From Streptomyces sp. NBC_01446 (GTDB lineage Bacteria; Actinomycetota; Actinomycetes; Streptomycetales; Streptomycetaceae), in assembly GCF_026340095.1 (NCBI RefSeq), contig NZ_JAPEPO010000001.1, forward strand, positions 4,984,001-5,048,000: a DNA stretch of 64,000 bases. The letters are read 5' to 3'. Shown here one piece after another: positions 8,517 through 17,116 of this stretch. The translations under genes were made by a program, and so were the position numbers. How positions within the stretch are numbered: the first letter of the stretch is position 1; every line of letters begins with the position of its first letter. The notes below the pieces were generated by a model that saw nothing but the letters and a program-made list of their open reading frames with translations, was not told the origin of the DNA and did no database searches.

Positions 8517-10325
8517 GTGACTACCACCGCCGCCGCCACCACCGCTTCCGCCTCCTCCCACCACCTCTCACCCGCCTTCCCCGGCCGCGCCCCCTGGGGC
8601 ACCGCGGGCAAGCTGCGTGCCTGGCAGCAAGGGGCCATGGAGCGGTACCTCCAGGAGCAGCCGCGAGACTTTCTCGCCGTCGCCACCCCGGGCGCCGGCA
8701 AGACGACGTTCGCGCTCACCCTCGCGTCCTGGCTGCTGCACCACCATGTCGTGCAGCAGGTGACCGTGGTCGCGCCGACCGAGCACCTGAAGAAGCAGTG
8801 GGCCGAGGCCGCCGCGCGCATAGGGATCAAGCTGGACCCGGAGTACAGCGCGGGGCCGCTCAACAAGGAGTACCAGGGCGTCGCCGTCACGTACGCGGGT
8901 GTGGGCGTGCGGCCGATGCTGCACCGCAACCGCAGCGAGCAGCGCAAGACGCTCGTCATCCTCGACGAGATCCACCACGCCGGTGACAGCAAGTCGTGGG
9001 GCGAGGCGTGCCTGGAGGCCTTCGAGCCGGCGACCCGCCGGCTCGCCCTCACCGGTACGCCGTTCCGCTCGGACACCAACCCCATCCCCTTCGTCCAGTA
9101 CGAAGAGGGCAAGGACGGCATCAGGCGCTCCTCCGCCGACTACACGTACGGCTACGGCAGCGCGCTCGGCGACGGCGTCGTGCGGCCCGTCATCTTCCTC
9201 TCCTACAGCGGCAACATGCGGTGGCGCACCAAGGCCGGCGACGAGATCGCCGCCCGGCTCGGCGAGCCCATGACCAAGGACGCCATCAGCCAGGCCTGGC
9301 GCACCGCCCTCGACCCGCGCGGCGAGTGGATGCCGAGCGTGCTGCGCGCCGCCGACCAGCGGCTCACCGAGGTCCGCAAGGGCATCCCGGACGCCGGCGG
9401 TCTCGTCATCGCCGCCGACCAGGACTCCGCCCGCGCCTACGCCAAGCTGATCCGGGAGATCACCGGCACGAAGCCCACCACCGTCCTCTCCGACGACACC
9501 GGCGCGTCGAAGCGGATCGACGACTTCTCGGGGAGCAACGACCGCTGGATGGTCGCCGTCCGCATGGTGTCCGAGGGCGTCGACGTGCCCCGGCTCGCCG
9601 TGGGTGTCTACGCGACGACGATCTCGACCCCGCTCTTCTTCGCGCAGGCCGTGGGCCGTTTCGTACGTTCACGGCGGCGCGGCGAGACCGCGTCCGTCTT
9701 CCTGCCCACCGTCCCCGACCTCCTCGGCTTCGCCAACGAGATGGAGGTCGAGCGCGACCACGTGCTCGACAAGCCGAAGAAGGACGGGGAGGAGGACCCC
9801 TACGCCGAGTCCGAGCAGGAGATGGACGAGGCGAACAAGGAGCAGGACGAGGACACGGGGGAGCAGGAGCAGTTCTCCTTCGAGGCGCTCGAGTCCGAGG
9901 CCACGTTCGACCGGGTCCTCTACGACGGCGCCGAGTTCGGCATGCAGGCCCACCCGGGGAGCGAGGAGGAGCAGGACTACCTCGGCATTCCCGGGCTCCT
10001 CGAACCCGACCAGGTGCAGATGCTGCTCCAGAAGCGGCAGGCCCGGCAGATCGCGCACAGCAAGAAGAAGCCGGACAGCGAGGCCGATCTCCTGGAGATG
10101 CCGGCCGAGCGGCGGCCCGTCGTCTCGCACAAGGAGCTCCTCGAACTCCGTAAGTCGCTGAACACGATGGTCGGGGCGTACGTACATCAGAGCGGGAAGC
10201 CGCACGGCGTCATCCACACCGAGCTGCGCCGGGTGTGCGGGGGGCCGCCGAGCGCGGAGGCCACGGCCGGGCAGTTGCGGCAGCGCATCGCGAAGGTCCA
10301 GGAGTGGGCCACCCGGATGAAGTGA
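8517..10325 (+). CDS. DEAD/DEAH-box superfamily 2 helicase (XPB/UvrB-like core)
   Basis: A 602-residue cytoplasmic protein with two RecA-like domains. Walker A TPGAGKTT is at residues 57-64, Walker B DEIHH at 150-154, motif III LTGTPFR near 178-184, and motifs V-VI in the stretch VSEGVDVPRL...AQAVGRFVRSRR near 350-390. These give ATP-dependent nucleic-acid translocation or unwinding. The C-terminal third is acidic (EEDPYAESEQEMDEANKEQDEDTGEQEQ in two parts) and ends in a small helical domain. Proteins of this type are widespread in actinobacteria and usually called DNA repair or RNA helicases; the true substrate is unknown. GTG at 8517 follows GGAGA. Confidence 0.85.
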   Translation: MTTTAAATTASASSHHLSPAFPGRAPWGTAGKLRAWQQGAMERYLQEQPRDFLAVATPGAGKTTFALTLASWLLHHHVVQQVTVVAPTEHLKKQWAEAAARIGIKLDPEYSAGPLNKEYQGVAVTYAGVGVRPMLHRNRSEQRKTLVILDEIHHAGDSKSWGEACLEAFEPATRRLALTGTPFRSDTNPIPFVQYEEGKDGIRRSSADYTYGYGSALGDGVVRPVIFLSYSGNMRWRTKAGDEIAARLGEPMTKDAISQAWRTALDPRGEWMPSVLRAADQRLTEVRKGIPDAGGLVIAADQDSARAYAKLIREITGTKPTTVLSDDTGASKRIDDFSGSNDRWMVAVRMVSEGVDVPRLAVGVYATTISTPLFFAQAVGRFVRSRRRGETASVFLPTVPDLLGFANEMEVERDHVLDKPKKDGEEDPYAESEQEMDEANKEQDEDTGEQEQFSFEALESEATFDRVLYDGAEFGMQAHPGSEEEQDYLGIPGLLEPDQVQMLLQKRQARQIAHSKKKPDSEADLLEMPAERRPVVSHKELLELRKSLNTMVGAYVHQSGKPHGVIHTELRRVCGGPPSAEATAGQLRQRIAKVQEWATRMK

Positions 10326-10688
10326 CATCCCCTCGCGCCGTTCCGGACCGGCGCGCCGGGAATCGTGTGCGCTACGTGCAGACGTGGTGCACGCTCCGTT
10401 GATCGCGCCCCGCGTAATGGGGCAATCGGTACAGGTCAGGATAGTTACTGCCCGGATTCTGGACGGAGTCTTCCGCTGAGCGGGACGACCTCGCTACATT
10501 CCCGGCAACGCACACGCCCCGTGGCAGAGCCGCCGCGGAGCGCAGCCGGTGCGCCATGCGCCTCCGCCCGGGACCATCCGAACCGGGTCGATTGCCGACC
10601 GGCGGCCTCTGACGCGCGTCGCCCACGGGACCGGCGTCGCAACCGCCGCGGAGGGGGCCGCCGCCTTCACCACTAAGGAGTGGGCGTC
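10326..10688. other. Intergenic region upstream of the IclR gene
   Basis: No gene is supported in these 363 bp. It must hold the promoter of the IclR-family gene at 10689, whose ribosome binding site AAGGAG is at 10675-10680. IclR proteins often bind their own upstream region, but I cannot point to an operator with confidence. Confidence 0.5.
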
Positions 10689-11330
10689 GTGACCGCGGAG
10701 ACCTCCCAGACGCTCGACCGAGGACTGCGTGTCCTCAAGCTGCTCGCCGACACCGACCACGGACTGACGGTCACCGAGCTGTCCAACAAGCTCGGCGTGA
10801 ACCGCACCGTCGTGTACCGCCTGCTCGCCACGCTCGAACAGCACGCTCTGGTCCGACGCGATCTCGGAGGCCGGGCGCGTGTGGGGCTCGGCGTGCTGCG
10901 CCTGGGCCGCCAGGTGCATCCGCTGGTACGGGAGGCCGCGCTGCCGGCGCTGCGATCTCTTGCCGAGGACATCGGGGCCACCGCGCATCTCACGTTGGTC
11001 GACGGGTCGGAGGCGCTCGCCGTGGCCGTCGTCGAGCCGACCTGGACGGACTATCACGTGGCGTACCGGGCGGGGTTCCGGCATCCGCTCGACCGGGGGG
11101 CCGCGGGGCGGGCGATACTCGCTGCGCGGCAGGGGCTTGCGCCCGGGCCCGGTTACACGCTGACCCATGGGGAGCTGGAGGCCGGTGCCTGTGGCGCTGC
11201 GGCGCCCTTGGTGGGGGTGACCGGGCTCGAGGGGAGTGTGGGGGTTGTGATGCTTTCGGACTCCGTCCCTGAGCGGGTGGGGCCGCGGGTCCTTGATGCG
11301 GCGCGGGAAGTGGCCGACGCGTTGCGCTAG
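10689..11330 (+). CDS. IclR-family transcriptional regulator
   Basis: A 213-residue protein. The N-terminal winged helix-turn-helix covers about residues 5-65 (SQTLDRGLRVLKLLADTDHG, then LTVTELSNKLGVNRTVVYRL). A GAF-like effector domain follows, with the IclR-typical segment AYRAGFRHPLDRGAAGRAIL. IclR regulators usually control catabolic genes and bind a small metabolite. GTG at 10689 is chosen because AAGGAG lies 9 nt upstream; the alternative GTG at 10680 overlaps that site. It is followed by repeats, not by an operon partner, so the target is unclear. The effector domain is slightly short at its C-terminal end. Confidence 0.88.
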   Translation: MTAETSQTLDRGLRVLKLLADTDHGLTVTELSNKLGVNRTVVYRLLATLEQHALVRRDLGGRARVGLGVLRLGRQVHPLVREAALPALRSLAEDIGATAHLTLVDGSEALAVAVVEPTWTDYHVAYRAGFRHPLDRGAAGRAILAARQGLAPGPGYTLTHGELEAGACGAAAPLVGVTGLEGSVGVVMLSDSVPERVGPRVLDAAREVADALR

Positions 11331-11404
11331 CGCGCTGCCTGGTCGGTTGTCTGTGCGGGGTGTCGGTGCCGGTGTTTGTGCGGGGCATCAGTGGCGGGCG
11401 TTTT

Positions 11405-11695
11405 GCGCAGTTCCCCGCGCCCCTTGAAGGGGTTCGTTTCCGGCTGCGGGTCAGTCTCGGTTGATTGCGCGGTTTCCCGCGTCCCTGGATGAGGTGTGGG
11501 TTCGTTTCCGGCTGCCGGTTCGTCTCGGCTGGTCGCGCAGTTCCCCGCGCCCCTTGAAGGGGTTCGTTTCCGGCTGCGGGTCAGTCTCGGTTGATTGCGC
11601 GGTTTCCCGCGTCCCTGGATGAGGTGTGGGTTCGTTGTCGGCTGCCGGTTCGTCTCGGCTGGTCGCGCAGTTCCCCGCGCCCCTGAGTGGGGGAG
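11405..11695. repeat. Tandem duplication of a 130-bp intergenic element
   Basis: The motif GCGCAGTTCCCCGCGCCCC occurs at 11405, 11535 and 11665, exactly 130 bp apart. The DNA between copies (including CGGCTGCGGGTCAGTCTCGG and GGTTTCCCGCGTCCCTGGAT) is almost identical in the two full units. The motif itself is one I recognise as very abundant between Streptomyces genes; its role is not established. The region 11331-11781 holds no gene apart from this array and the promoter of the S16 protease gene. Confidence 0.85.
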
Positions 11696-11781
11696 CGGCG
11701 TCGTTTCTCGCGTGTCTTGGGCAACCGGCGGGGTGCCCCCGCCACAGTGGTCGCGTCTGTCCCTCGCGTTAGATTGGGCTC

Positions 11782-12579
11782 GTGCTTCTCTCTCGGATTT
11801 CTCGGCCCAGGGCCCTTGCCGTTTGTGCTCTGCCTGTGGTGGCTCTGCTTGCCGTGGCGGGGTTCGCGCCGCTGCCGTTCGCCATCGCGCAGCCCGGGCC
11901 GACCACGGATGTGCTCGGGGATTCGAAGGGGAAGCCCGTCATCGAGATCTCCGGGGCGCCCACCCGTGACACGTCGGGGAACCTGCGCATGGTGACGATC
12001 GTGGCTACGGGGCCCGACGCGGAGGTGAGTCTGGGCGATGTCGTCGACAGCTGGTTCCGTACGGACCGTGCGGTCATGCCCCGCGACTCCGTATACCCGG
12101 CGGGCGACTCGACGAAGGAGATCGAGCGGCACAACCTCGGCGAGATGAAGAAGTCGCAGGACTCCGCGACCGAGGCCGCGCTCGGCTATCTGGGCAAGGA
12201 CCCGCAGGACGTGCACGTGAACCTTCAGCTCGCTGACGTCGGCGGGCCGAGCGCGGGGCTCTTCTTCTCCCTCGGCATCGTCGACAAGCTGGACGGCAAC
12301 GGCAGCGGCGGCGACCTTACTGGCGGCCGTTCCATCGCCGGTACGGGCACCATCACCTCCGGCGGGAAGGTCGGCGCGGTCGGCGGGGTCTCGCTCAAGA
12401 CGCAGGCCGCCTGGCGGGACGGCGCGAAGGTGTTCCTGGTGCCGAGGGCGGAGTGCGGGGACGCCAAGGCCGAGTTGCCCAAGGGCATGCGGCTGGTCCC
12501 CGTGACGACGCTGCGGGGCGCGGTCTCCGCGCTGACGGCCCTGGACAAGGGCGACGCGAGCAAGGTCCCCAGCTGCTGA
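11782..12579 (+). CDS. Membrane-anchored Lon-like (S16) serine protease
   Basis: A 265-residue protein with an uncleaved signal anchor or signal peptide (about residues 8-36). Residues about 145-265 form a Lon-type proteolytic domain. The catalytic Ser is S157 in DVGGPSAGL and the general-base Lys is K206 in GGVSLKTQAA, the Ser-Lys dyad of family S16. It lacks the AAA+ ATPase of Lon and seems to lack the PDZ domain of YlbL-type relatives, being about 100 residues shorter. It would act on the outer face of the membrane. The ATG-proximal start used reads MLLSRISRPR and is preceded by TTAGATTGGGCT, which could be a -10 box of a leaderless mRNA. Confidence 0.8.
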   Translation: MLLSRISRPRALAVCALPVVALLAVAGFAPLPFAIAQPGPTTDVLGDSKGKPVIEISGAPTRDTSGNLRMVTIVATGPDAEVSLGDVVDSWFRTDRAVMPRDSVYPAGDSTKEIERHNLGEMKKSQDSATEAALGYLGKDPQDVHVNLQLADVGGPSAGLFFSLGIVDKLDGNGSGGDLTGGRSIAGTGTITSGGKVGAVGGVSLKTQAAWRDGAKVFLVPRAECGDAKAELPKGMRLVPVTTLRGAVSALTALDKGDASKVPSC

Positions 12580-12622
12580 ATCCCTGTCCCTGACGGCCGG
12601 AGCCCCCGGCGGCCGGATCAGC

Positions 12623-13591
12623 TCACTCCGTCACGAAGCCCTCCTGCACCAGCCACTCCTTCGCCACGTCGTGCGGGTCCTGGCCCTCGACGTCGACCTT
12701 CGCGTTCAGCTCCTGCGCGACCGTGTTGTTGAGCTTCTTCGTGATCGGCTCGATGACCTTCGCCATCGCCGGATACTTCTCCAGGGACTTGGTGTTCATC
12801 GCCGGGGCCGCGTTGTAGTTCGGGAAGAAGTGCTTGTCGTCCGCCATCACCCGGAGTTTCATCGCCCTGATGCGGCCGTCGGTCGTGAAGACCTCGCCGA
12901 ACGTGCACGTGCCCTTCGCGGCCTGCGTGTAGATGATCCCGGTGTCCATCTGCGTGATGTTCGCGGTCGGGATGTTCATGCCGTACGCCTTCTCCATGCC
13001 CGGCAGCCCGTCCGCGCGGTTGGCGAACTCACTCTCCACGCACAGCGTTACGGCCTTGGGGTTCTTCTTGGCGAGCGCGGCCACGTCCGAGAGGGTCTTC
13101 GTCCCGTACTTCTTGAAGTTGGCCTCGTTCATGGCCAGCGCGTACGTGTTGTTGAGTACGGACGGCGGCAGCCAGGTGATGCCGTTCTTGAGGTCGGCGT
13201 CGTGCACGGCCTGCCACTGGGCCTGCGGGTTCGGGATGGGATGGGAGTGGCCCAGGTAGGTGATCCAGGCCGTGCCCGTGTACTCGTACATCCCGTCCGC
13301 GTCACCGTTCTTGATGGCCTCGCGGGCGCCGATGGAGCCCTGGATGCCGGTGCGGTCGAGGACCTTGGCGCCGGCCGCCTTGAAGGCGATGCCCATCATG
13401 GCGCCGAGGATCAGCTGTTCGGTGAACTCCTTGGACGTGACGGTGATGGCGGCGCCCTTGAGCGGCTCGCCCTGACCGACCGAGCCCGGCTTCACGGTGT
13501 CGACCATCGGGCTGCCGCTGGTCAGTCCGCAGCCGGCCAGCAAGGACGCCACGAGGCCCGCTGCCGCCGCCGCACGGTACGTACGCCTCAT
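12623..13591 (-). CDS. Glycine betaine/choline-type ABC substrate-binding lipoprotein
   Basis: A 322-residue lipoprotein: signal peptide ending LLAGC with acylated Cys at about residue 21, then an OpuAC/ProX-like periplasmic-type binding fold. Typical family strings are ITVTSKEFTEQLILGAM and the late KVDVEGQDPHDVAKEWL. It captures quaternary ammonium compatible solutes (betaine, choline, carnitine or similar) outside the membrane and feeds the two permeases. It is the last gene of a four-gene operon and its ATG overlaps the stop of the upstream permease as ATGA. The exact ligand cannot be told; the aromatic-box residues were not mapped. Confidence 0.88.
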   Translation of the reverse strand: MRRTYRAAAAAGLVASLLAGCGLTSGSPMVDTVKPGSVGQGEPLKGAAITVTSKEFTEQLILGAMMGIAFKAAGAKVLDRTGIQGSIGAREAIKNGDADGMYEYTGTAWITYLGHSHPIPNPQAQWQAVHDADLKNGITWLPPSVLNNTYALAMNEANFKKYGTKTLSDVAALAKKNPKAVTLCVESEFANRADGLPGMEKAYGMNIPTANITQMDTGIIYTQAAKGTCTFGEVFTTDGRIRAMKLRVMADDKHFFPNYNAAPAMNTKSLEKYPAMAKVIEPITKKLNNTVAQELNAKVDVEGQDPHDVAKEWLVQEGFVTE

Positions 13592-14451
13592 ACCCGGACC
13601 TCCAACCCGCGGGGCCGCAACAGGAGTTCGGCCAGTGACGCCAGCCAGTCCACGAGCAGGGCCAGCGCGACCGTCAGGACCGAGCCCAGGACGAGGACCG
13701 GCATGCGCTGGTTGGTGATGCCGGTGGTGATGAGGACGCCGAGTCCGCCGCCGCCGCCGAACGTGGCGAGGGTCGCCGTGCCGACGTTCAGGACGAGCGC
13801 TGTGCGCACGCCCGCGAGGATCAGCGGTACGGCCAGCGGCAGTTCGACCTTGGTGAGGACGCCGAGCGGTGACATGCCGATGCCGCGCGCCGATTCGAGG
13901 AGTGTGGGGTCGTTCGCCTTCAGGCCCGCGATCGTGTTGGAGAGCACGGGCAGGATCGCGTAGATGATGATGCCGATCAGGGCCGACCGCCGGCCGATGC
14001 CCAGCCAGATCACCAGCAGGGCGAGCAGGCCGATCGCGGGGGTGGCCTGTCCCATGTTGGCGAAGGCGAGGGCGACCGGGGTCGCCTTGCGGAACATCTT
14101 GCGGGTCAGCAGGATGCCCAGCGGGATCGCGATGATCAGCACGAAGAACGTGGAGACCACCGTCAGGTAGATGTGCTGCTTGAGGAGCTTCCACACCACA
14201 CCGCCCGCGATGGCGTTCTCGGAGATCGTGTCCAGGGTGGCCTGCTGGAACCAGATCCAGGTGGCCAGCAGCACGGCCGCGACCACGGCGGGCAGGAACG
14301 TGAACTTCTGCCAGGAGATCCGGGGCTTCTCGCGGACCGGTGGCTGCGGTGGCGCCTCCTGCTCGGCCTCGCCCTCGTCCCGGAAGGCGACGCCCTTTAC
14401 CTCGTGCTCGCCCTCCGGGCGCTTGTCCGGGGGCGACTTGGGGGTGTTCAC
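13588..14451 (-). CDS. Betaine/choline-type ABC permease (second)
   Basis: A 287-residue inner membrane permease. A hydrophilic N-terminal tail of about 60 residues with many charged residues (KRPEGEHEVKG..., EAEQEAPPQPP) is followed by six hydrophobic helices and the ABC permease loop LLESARGIGMSPLGVLTKVE that docks on the ATPase. It belongs to the OpuCB/OpuCD family. The GTG start at 14451 overlaps the stop of the ATPase gene (GTGA), so translation is coupled. The long charged tail is unusual for the family, in which the tail is normally short. Confidence 0.88.
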   Translation of the reverse strand: MNTPKSPPDKRPEGEHEVKGVAFRDEGEAEQEAPPQPPVREKPRISWQKFTFLPAVVAAVLLATWIWFQQATLDTISENAIAGGVVWKLLKQHIYLTVVSTFFVLIIAIPLGILLTRKMFRKATPVALAFANMGQATPAIGLLALLVIWLGIGRRSALIGIIIYAILPVLSNTIAGLKANDPTLLESARGIGMSPLGVLTKVELPLAVPLILAGVRTALVLNVGTATLATFGGGGGLGVLITTGITNQRMPVLVLGSVLTVALALLVDWLASLAELLLRPRGLEVRV

Positions 14452-15752
14452 GCCTTCGGTCCCCCCTCGCCTTCCTGCTCCTGGTGGGTCTGCTGGGCCC
14501 GCAGCTCCTCCAGTTCGTGCTGGTGCTCCACGGCTTCGAGCCGGTCGGCGTCCAGGAGTTCGTGCACGGAGTTCATCAGCGTCTCCATGTCGACGACGCC
14601 CTCGTACTCGCCGCGCCGCCCGGTGACCGCGACGCGTCCCGCGTTGTCGATCAGGACCGCTTCGAGCGCGTCGCGCAGGGTCGCGTCCCGGGTCACCGTG
14701 TCGTGCACGAGGGTGCCCGCGCGGGCCAGCGACCCCTTGGCGCGCATCAGGTCGCCGCGCCGCAGCCACTTGTAGGGGCGGCGCCGCTTGTCGAGCAGGA
14801 GCAGTTCGTTGGTGCCCGCGTCGCGCAGCTTGTCGAAGATGGTCTGGAGAGGATCGTCGACCTGCACCGTCGGGTAGTCGGTGACCTCCACGTCCCGTAC
14901 GCGGGTGAGGTTGAGGCGCTTGAGGGCGGCGCCCGCTCCGACGAAGCCGGACACGAAGTCGTCGACGGGGTTGGTGAGGATGGCCTCGGGGGTGTCGAAC
15001 TGGGCGATGTGCGAGCGCTCGCGTAGGACCACGATGCGGTCGCCGATCTTGATCGCCTCGTCGAAGTCGTGGGTGACGAACACGATCGTCTTGTGCAGCT
15101 CGCGCTGGAGGCGGATCAGCTCGTCCTGGAGGTGGTCGCGGGTGATCGGGTCGACGGCGCCGAACGGCTCGTCCATCAGGAGTACGGGCGGGTCGGCCGC
15201 CAACGCCCGTGCCACGCCCACGCGTTGCTGCTGCCCTCCGGAGAGCTGGCGTGGATAGCGGCCGCGGAACTCGGCGGGGTCGAGGCCGACCAGGTCCAGC
15301 ATCTCCTCGACGCGCGCCTTGATCTTCGACTTGGACCAGCCGGTCATCTTCGGTACCAGGGCGATGTTCTGCGCGACCGTCATGTGCGGGAAGAGGCCCG
15401 AGGACTGGATCGCGTAGCCGACCTTGCGGCGCAGCTTCACCGGGTCCATGTCCGTGACGTCCTCGCCGCCGATCCTGATACGGCCGCTGGTCGGCTCGAT
15501 GAGCCGGTTGATCATCTTGAGGAGGGTGGTCTTACCGCCACCCGAGGGTCCTACGAAGATGACGGTCTCGCCCGCCTTGATCTCCAGGCTGACGTTGTCC
15601 ACGGCGGGCGCGGCGGATCCGGGGTAACGCTTGGTGAGGTTCTCCAGCTCGATCGTCGCCCCGGTCGTGGAGCCGGACTCCCCGGCGCCGCCGTCGGCGG
15701 TGACGGTCGCCGTGGTGGCGGCCGTGGGGGCCTCGGGCACGGAGTCAGACAC
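14448..15752 (-). CDS. Betaine/choline-type ABC ATPase with CBS pair (OpuCA/ProV-like)
   Basis: A 434-residue ATPase. After a low-complexity Thr/Ala-rich start of about 30 residues come Walker A GPSGGGKTT, the Q-loop region, signature LSGGQQQRVG, Walker B LLMDEPFGAVD and the H-loop FVTHD. Downstream of residue 270 are two CBS domains (for example VTRDATLRDALEAVLIDNAG), which in OpuA sense ionic strength or nucleotide. The last 40 residues are Glu/Gln/His-rich. It energises the two permeases encoded on either side. The gene starts at GTG and overlaps the previous permease stop by 8 bp. Confidence 0.92.
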   Translation of the reverse strand: MSDSVPEAPTAATTATVTADGGAGESGSTTGATIELENLTKRYPGSAAPAVDNVSLEIKAGETVIFVGPSGGGKTTLLKMINRLIEPTSGRIRIGGEDVTDMDPVKLRRKVGYAIQSSGLFPHMTVAQNIALVPKMTGWSKSKIKARVEEMLDLVGLDPAEFRGRYPRQLSGGQQQRVGVARALAADPPVLLMDEPFGAVDPITRDHLQDELIRLQRELHKTIVFVTHDFDEAIKIGDRIVVLRERSHIAQFDTPEAILTNPVDDFVSGFVGAGAALKRLNLTRVRDVEVTDYPTVQVDDPLQTIFDKLRDAGTNELLLLDKRRRPYKWLRRGDLMRAKGSLARAGTLVHDTVTRDATLRDALEAVLIDNAGRVAVTGRRGEYEGVVDMETLMNSVHELLDADRLEAVEHQHELEELRAQQTHQEQEGEGGPKA

Positions 15753-16392
15753 GGATCCCCCTCGGGATGGTCAGGCGGCCGATGAGGACGTACGCGGCGT
15801 CGAAGAGGAGCGCGAGGATGATGATGCCGACCGTGCCCGCGAGCACCTGGTTCAGCGCGTTCTTGCTGCCCAGGGACGCGATGCCGCGAAAGATCTCGTT
15901 GCCGAGCCCGGGGCCTGACGCGTAGGCCGCGATGGCGGCGATGCCCATCAGCATCTGGGTGGAGACCCGGATCCCGGTGAGGATCGGCGGCCAGGCGAGC
16001 GGCAGCTCCACCTTGGCGAGCCGGGCCATGCGGGACATGCCGATCCCGCTCGCCGCGTCGATCAGGGAGGGGTCCACGCCCCGCAGGCCCACGATCGAGT
16101 TCCGCACGATGGGCAGCAGCCCGTACAGGGTGAGCGAGATGACGGTGGGCGGGACGCCGAGGCCGACGATCGGGATGAGCAGACCGATCATGGCGAGCGA
16201 GGGGATCGTCAGGATGGTCGAGGTCGTCGTGGTGGCGAGGTTGCCCGCCCACTCGCTGCGGTAGGTGACCACACCGATCACCACGCCGATGACGGTCGCG
16301 ACGACCATGCACTGGAAGACGGCGCTGGCGTGCTGGTAGGCGTCCGCCAGCAGCTGCTGATGGGCTGTGCTGATGTACTCCCAGAAGTTCAC
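15745..16392 (-). CDS. Betaine/choline-type ABC permease (first)
   Basis: A 215-residue permease with about six membrane helices and the EAA-like loop DPSLIDAASGIGMSRMARLAKV. It is the first gene of the four-gene importer operon. The GTG start at 16392 has AAGGAGGTGAGG upstream, one of the best ribosome binding sites of the window; a longer frame to 16479 lacks one. Having two permease genes and a binding protein as separate lipoprotein matches the OpuC arrangement. The operon promoter must lie in 16393-16523, beside the Lrp-type gene. Confidence 0.9.
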   Translation of the reverse strand: MNFWEYISTAHQQLLADAYQHASAVFQCMVVATVIGVVIGVVTYRSEWAGNLATTTTSTILTIPSLAMIGLLIPIVGLGVPPTVISLTLYGLLPIVRNSIVGLRGVDPSLIDAASGIGMSRMARLAKVELPLAWPPILTGIRVSTQMLMGIAAIAAYASGPGLGNEIFRGIASLGSKNALNQVLAGTVGIIILALLFDAAYVLIGRLTIPRGIRV

Positions 16393-16523
16393 GGGCCTCA
16401 CCTCCTTGCGCCGGGCTGACGTCCGGCCGGCTGCGGCCGGTGGTCCGGGGTTGTCCCCGGGAAGACGCAGCGCCGGCACTCACCTCGTCCGGGCGGACTC
16501 CGTGAGCGTCGAGGACGTGCGGG

Positions 16524-16994
16524 TCAGGAATCCGACGAGGCCTGCTCCACGAGCGGGATGATCCGCAGCGGAACGGGGTTTTCCATGACGATCGCGGTGG
16601 AAGCCCGGACGATGCCATCAAAACCCACGACCCGGTCGATCACCCGCTGGAGATCGGCGTTCGAGCGGGCCACGAGGCGGCACAGCATGTCGCCGCTGCC
16701 GGTCGTCGTGTGGAGTTCGAGGACCTCGGGGACCGTGGTCAAGTGCGCCCTGACGTCGGATCCTTGGCCCTGCCGGATCTGGAGCGTGGCGAACGCCGTG
16801 ACCGGATAGCCGAGGGCCGCCGGGTCGACTTGAGGTCCGAAGCCGCTGATGACTCCGTTCGACTGAAGCCGGTCGAGGCGCGCCTGCACGGTGCCGCGCG
16901 CGACCCCCAGGCGCCGGGACGCCTCAAGGACCCCGATCCGGGGCTCGCGCGCGAGCAGCAGGATCAGCTGCCCGTCCAGATGATCGATCGCCAT
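16524..16994 (-). CDS. Lrp/AsnC-family regulator
   Basis: A 156-residue protein with the family layout: N-terminal helix-turn-helix (LDGQLILLLAREPRIGVLEA then SRRLGVARGTVQARLDRLQS) and a C-terminal RAM ligand-binding domain (VTAFATLQIRQG...LELHTTTGSGDMLCRLVARS). These proteins form octamers and respond to amino acids. It is divergent from the HppD gene with about 120 bp between the start codons, so control of tyrosine catabolism is likely by context. The ATG at 16994 is preferred because GGAGG lies 6 nt upstream; longer starts at 17015 and 17075 are less supported. Confidence 0.88.
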   Translation of the reverse strand: MAIDHLDGQLILLLAREPRIGVLEASRRLGVARGTVQARLDRLQSNGVISGFGPQVDPAALGYPVTAFATLQIRQGQGSDVRAHLTTVPEVLELHTTTGSGDMLCRLVARSNADLQRVIDRVVGFDGIVRASTAIVMENPVPLRIIPLVEQASSDS

Positions 16995-17116
16995 ACGGGC
17001 CTCCGTGATGGTCATCCTGTACAGATAGCTCGCCCATATTGCCGATCCGCTGAGCAGATTGACCACCAGAATCACAAACTATTGCGCACCTTGTGGTTCG
17101 GAGGGAGCCTCGGACC

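Noticed and set aside
11405..11695. CRISPR or IS end repeats
   Set aside because: The intervening DNA is repeated as well, so this is a tandem duplication; no transposase is nearby.
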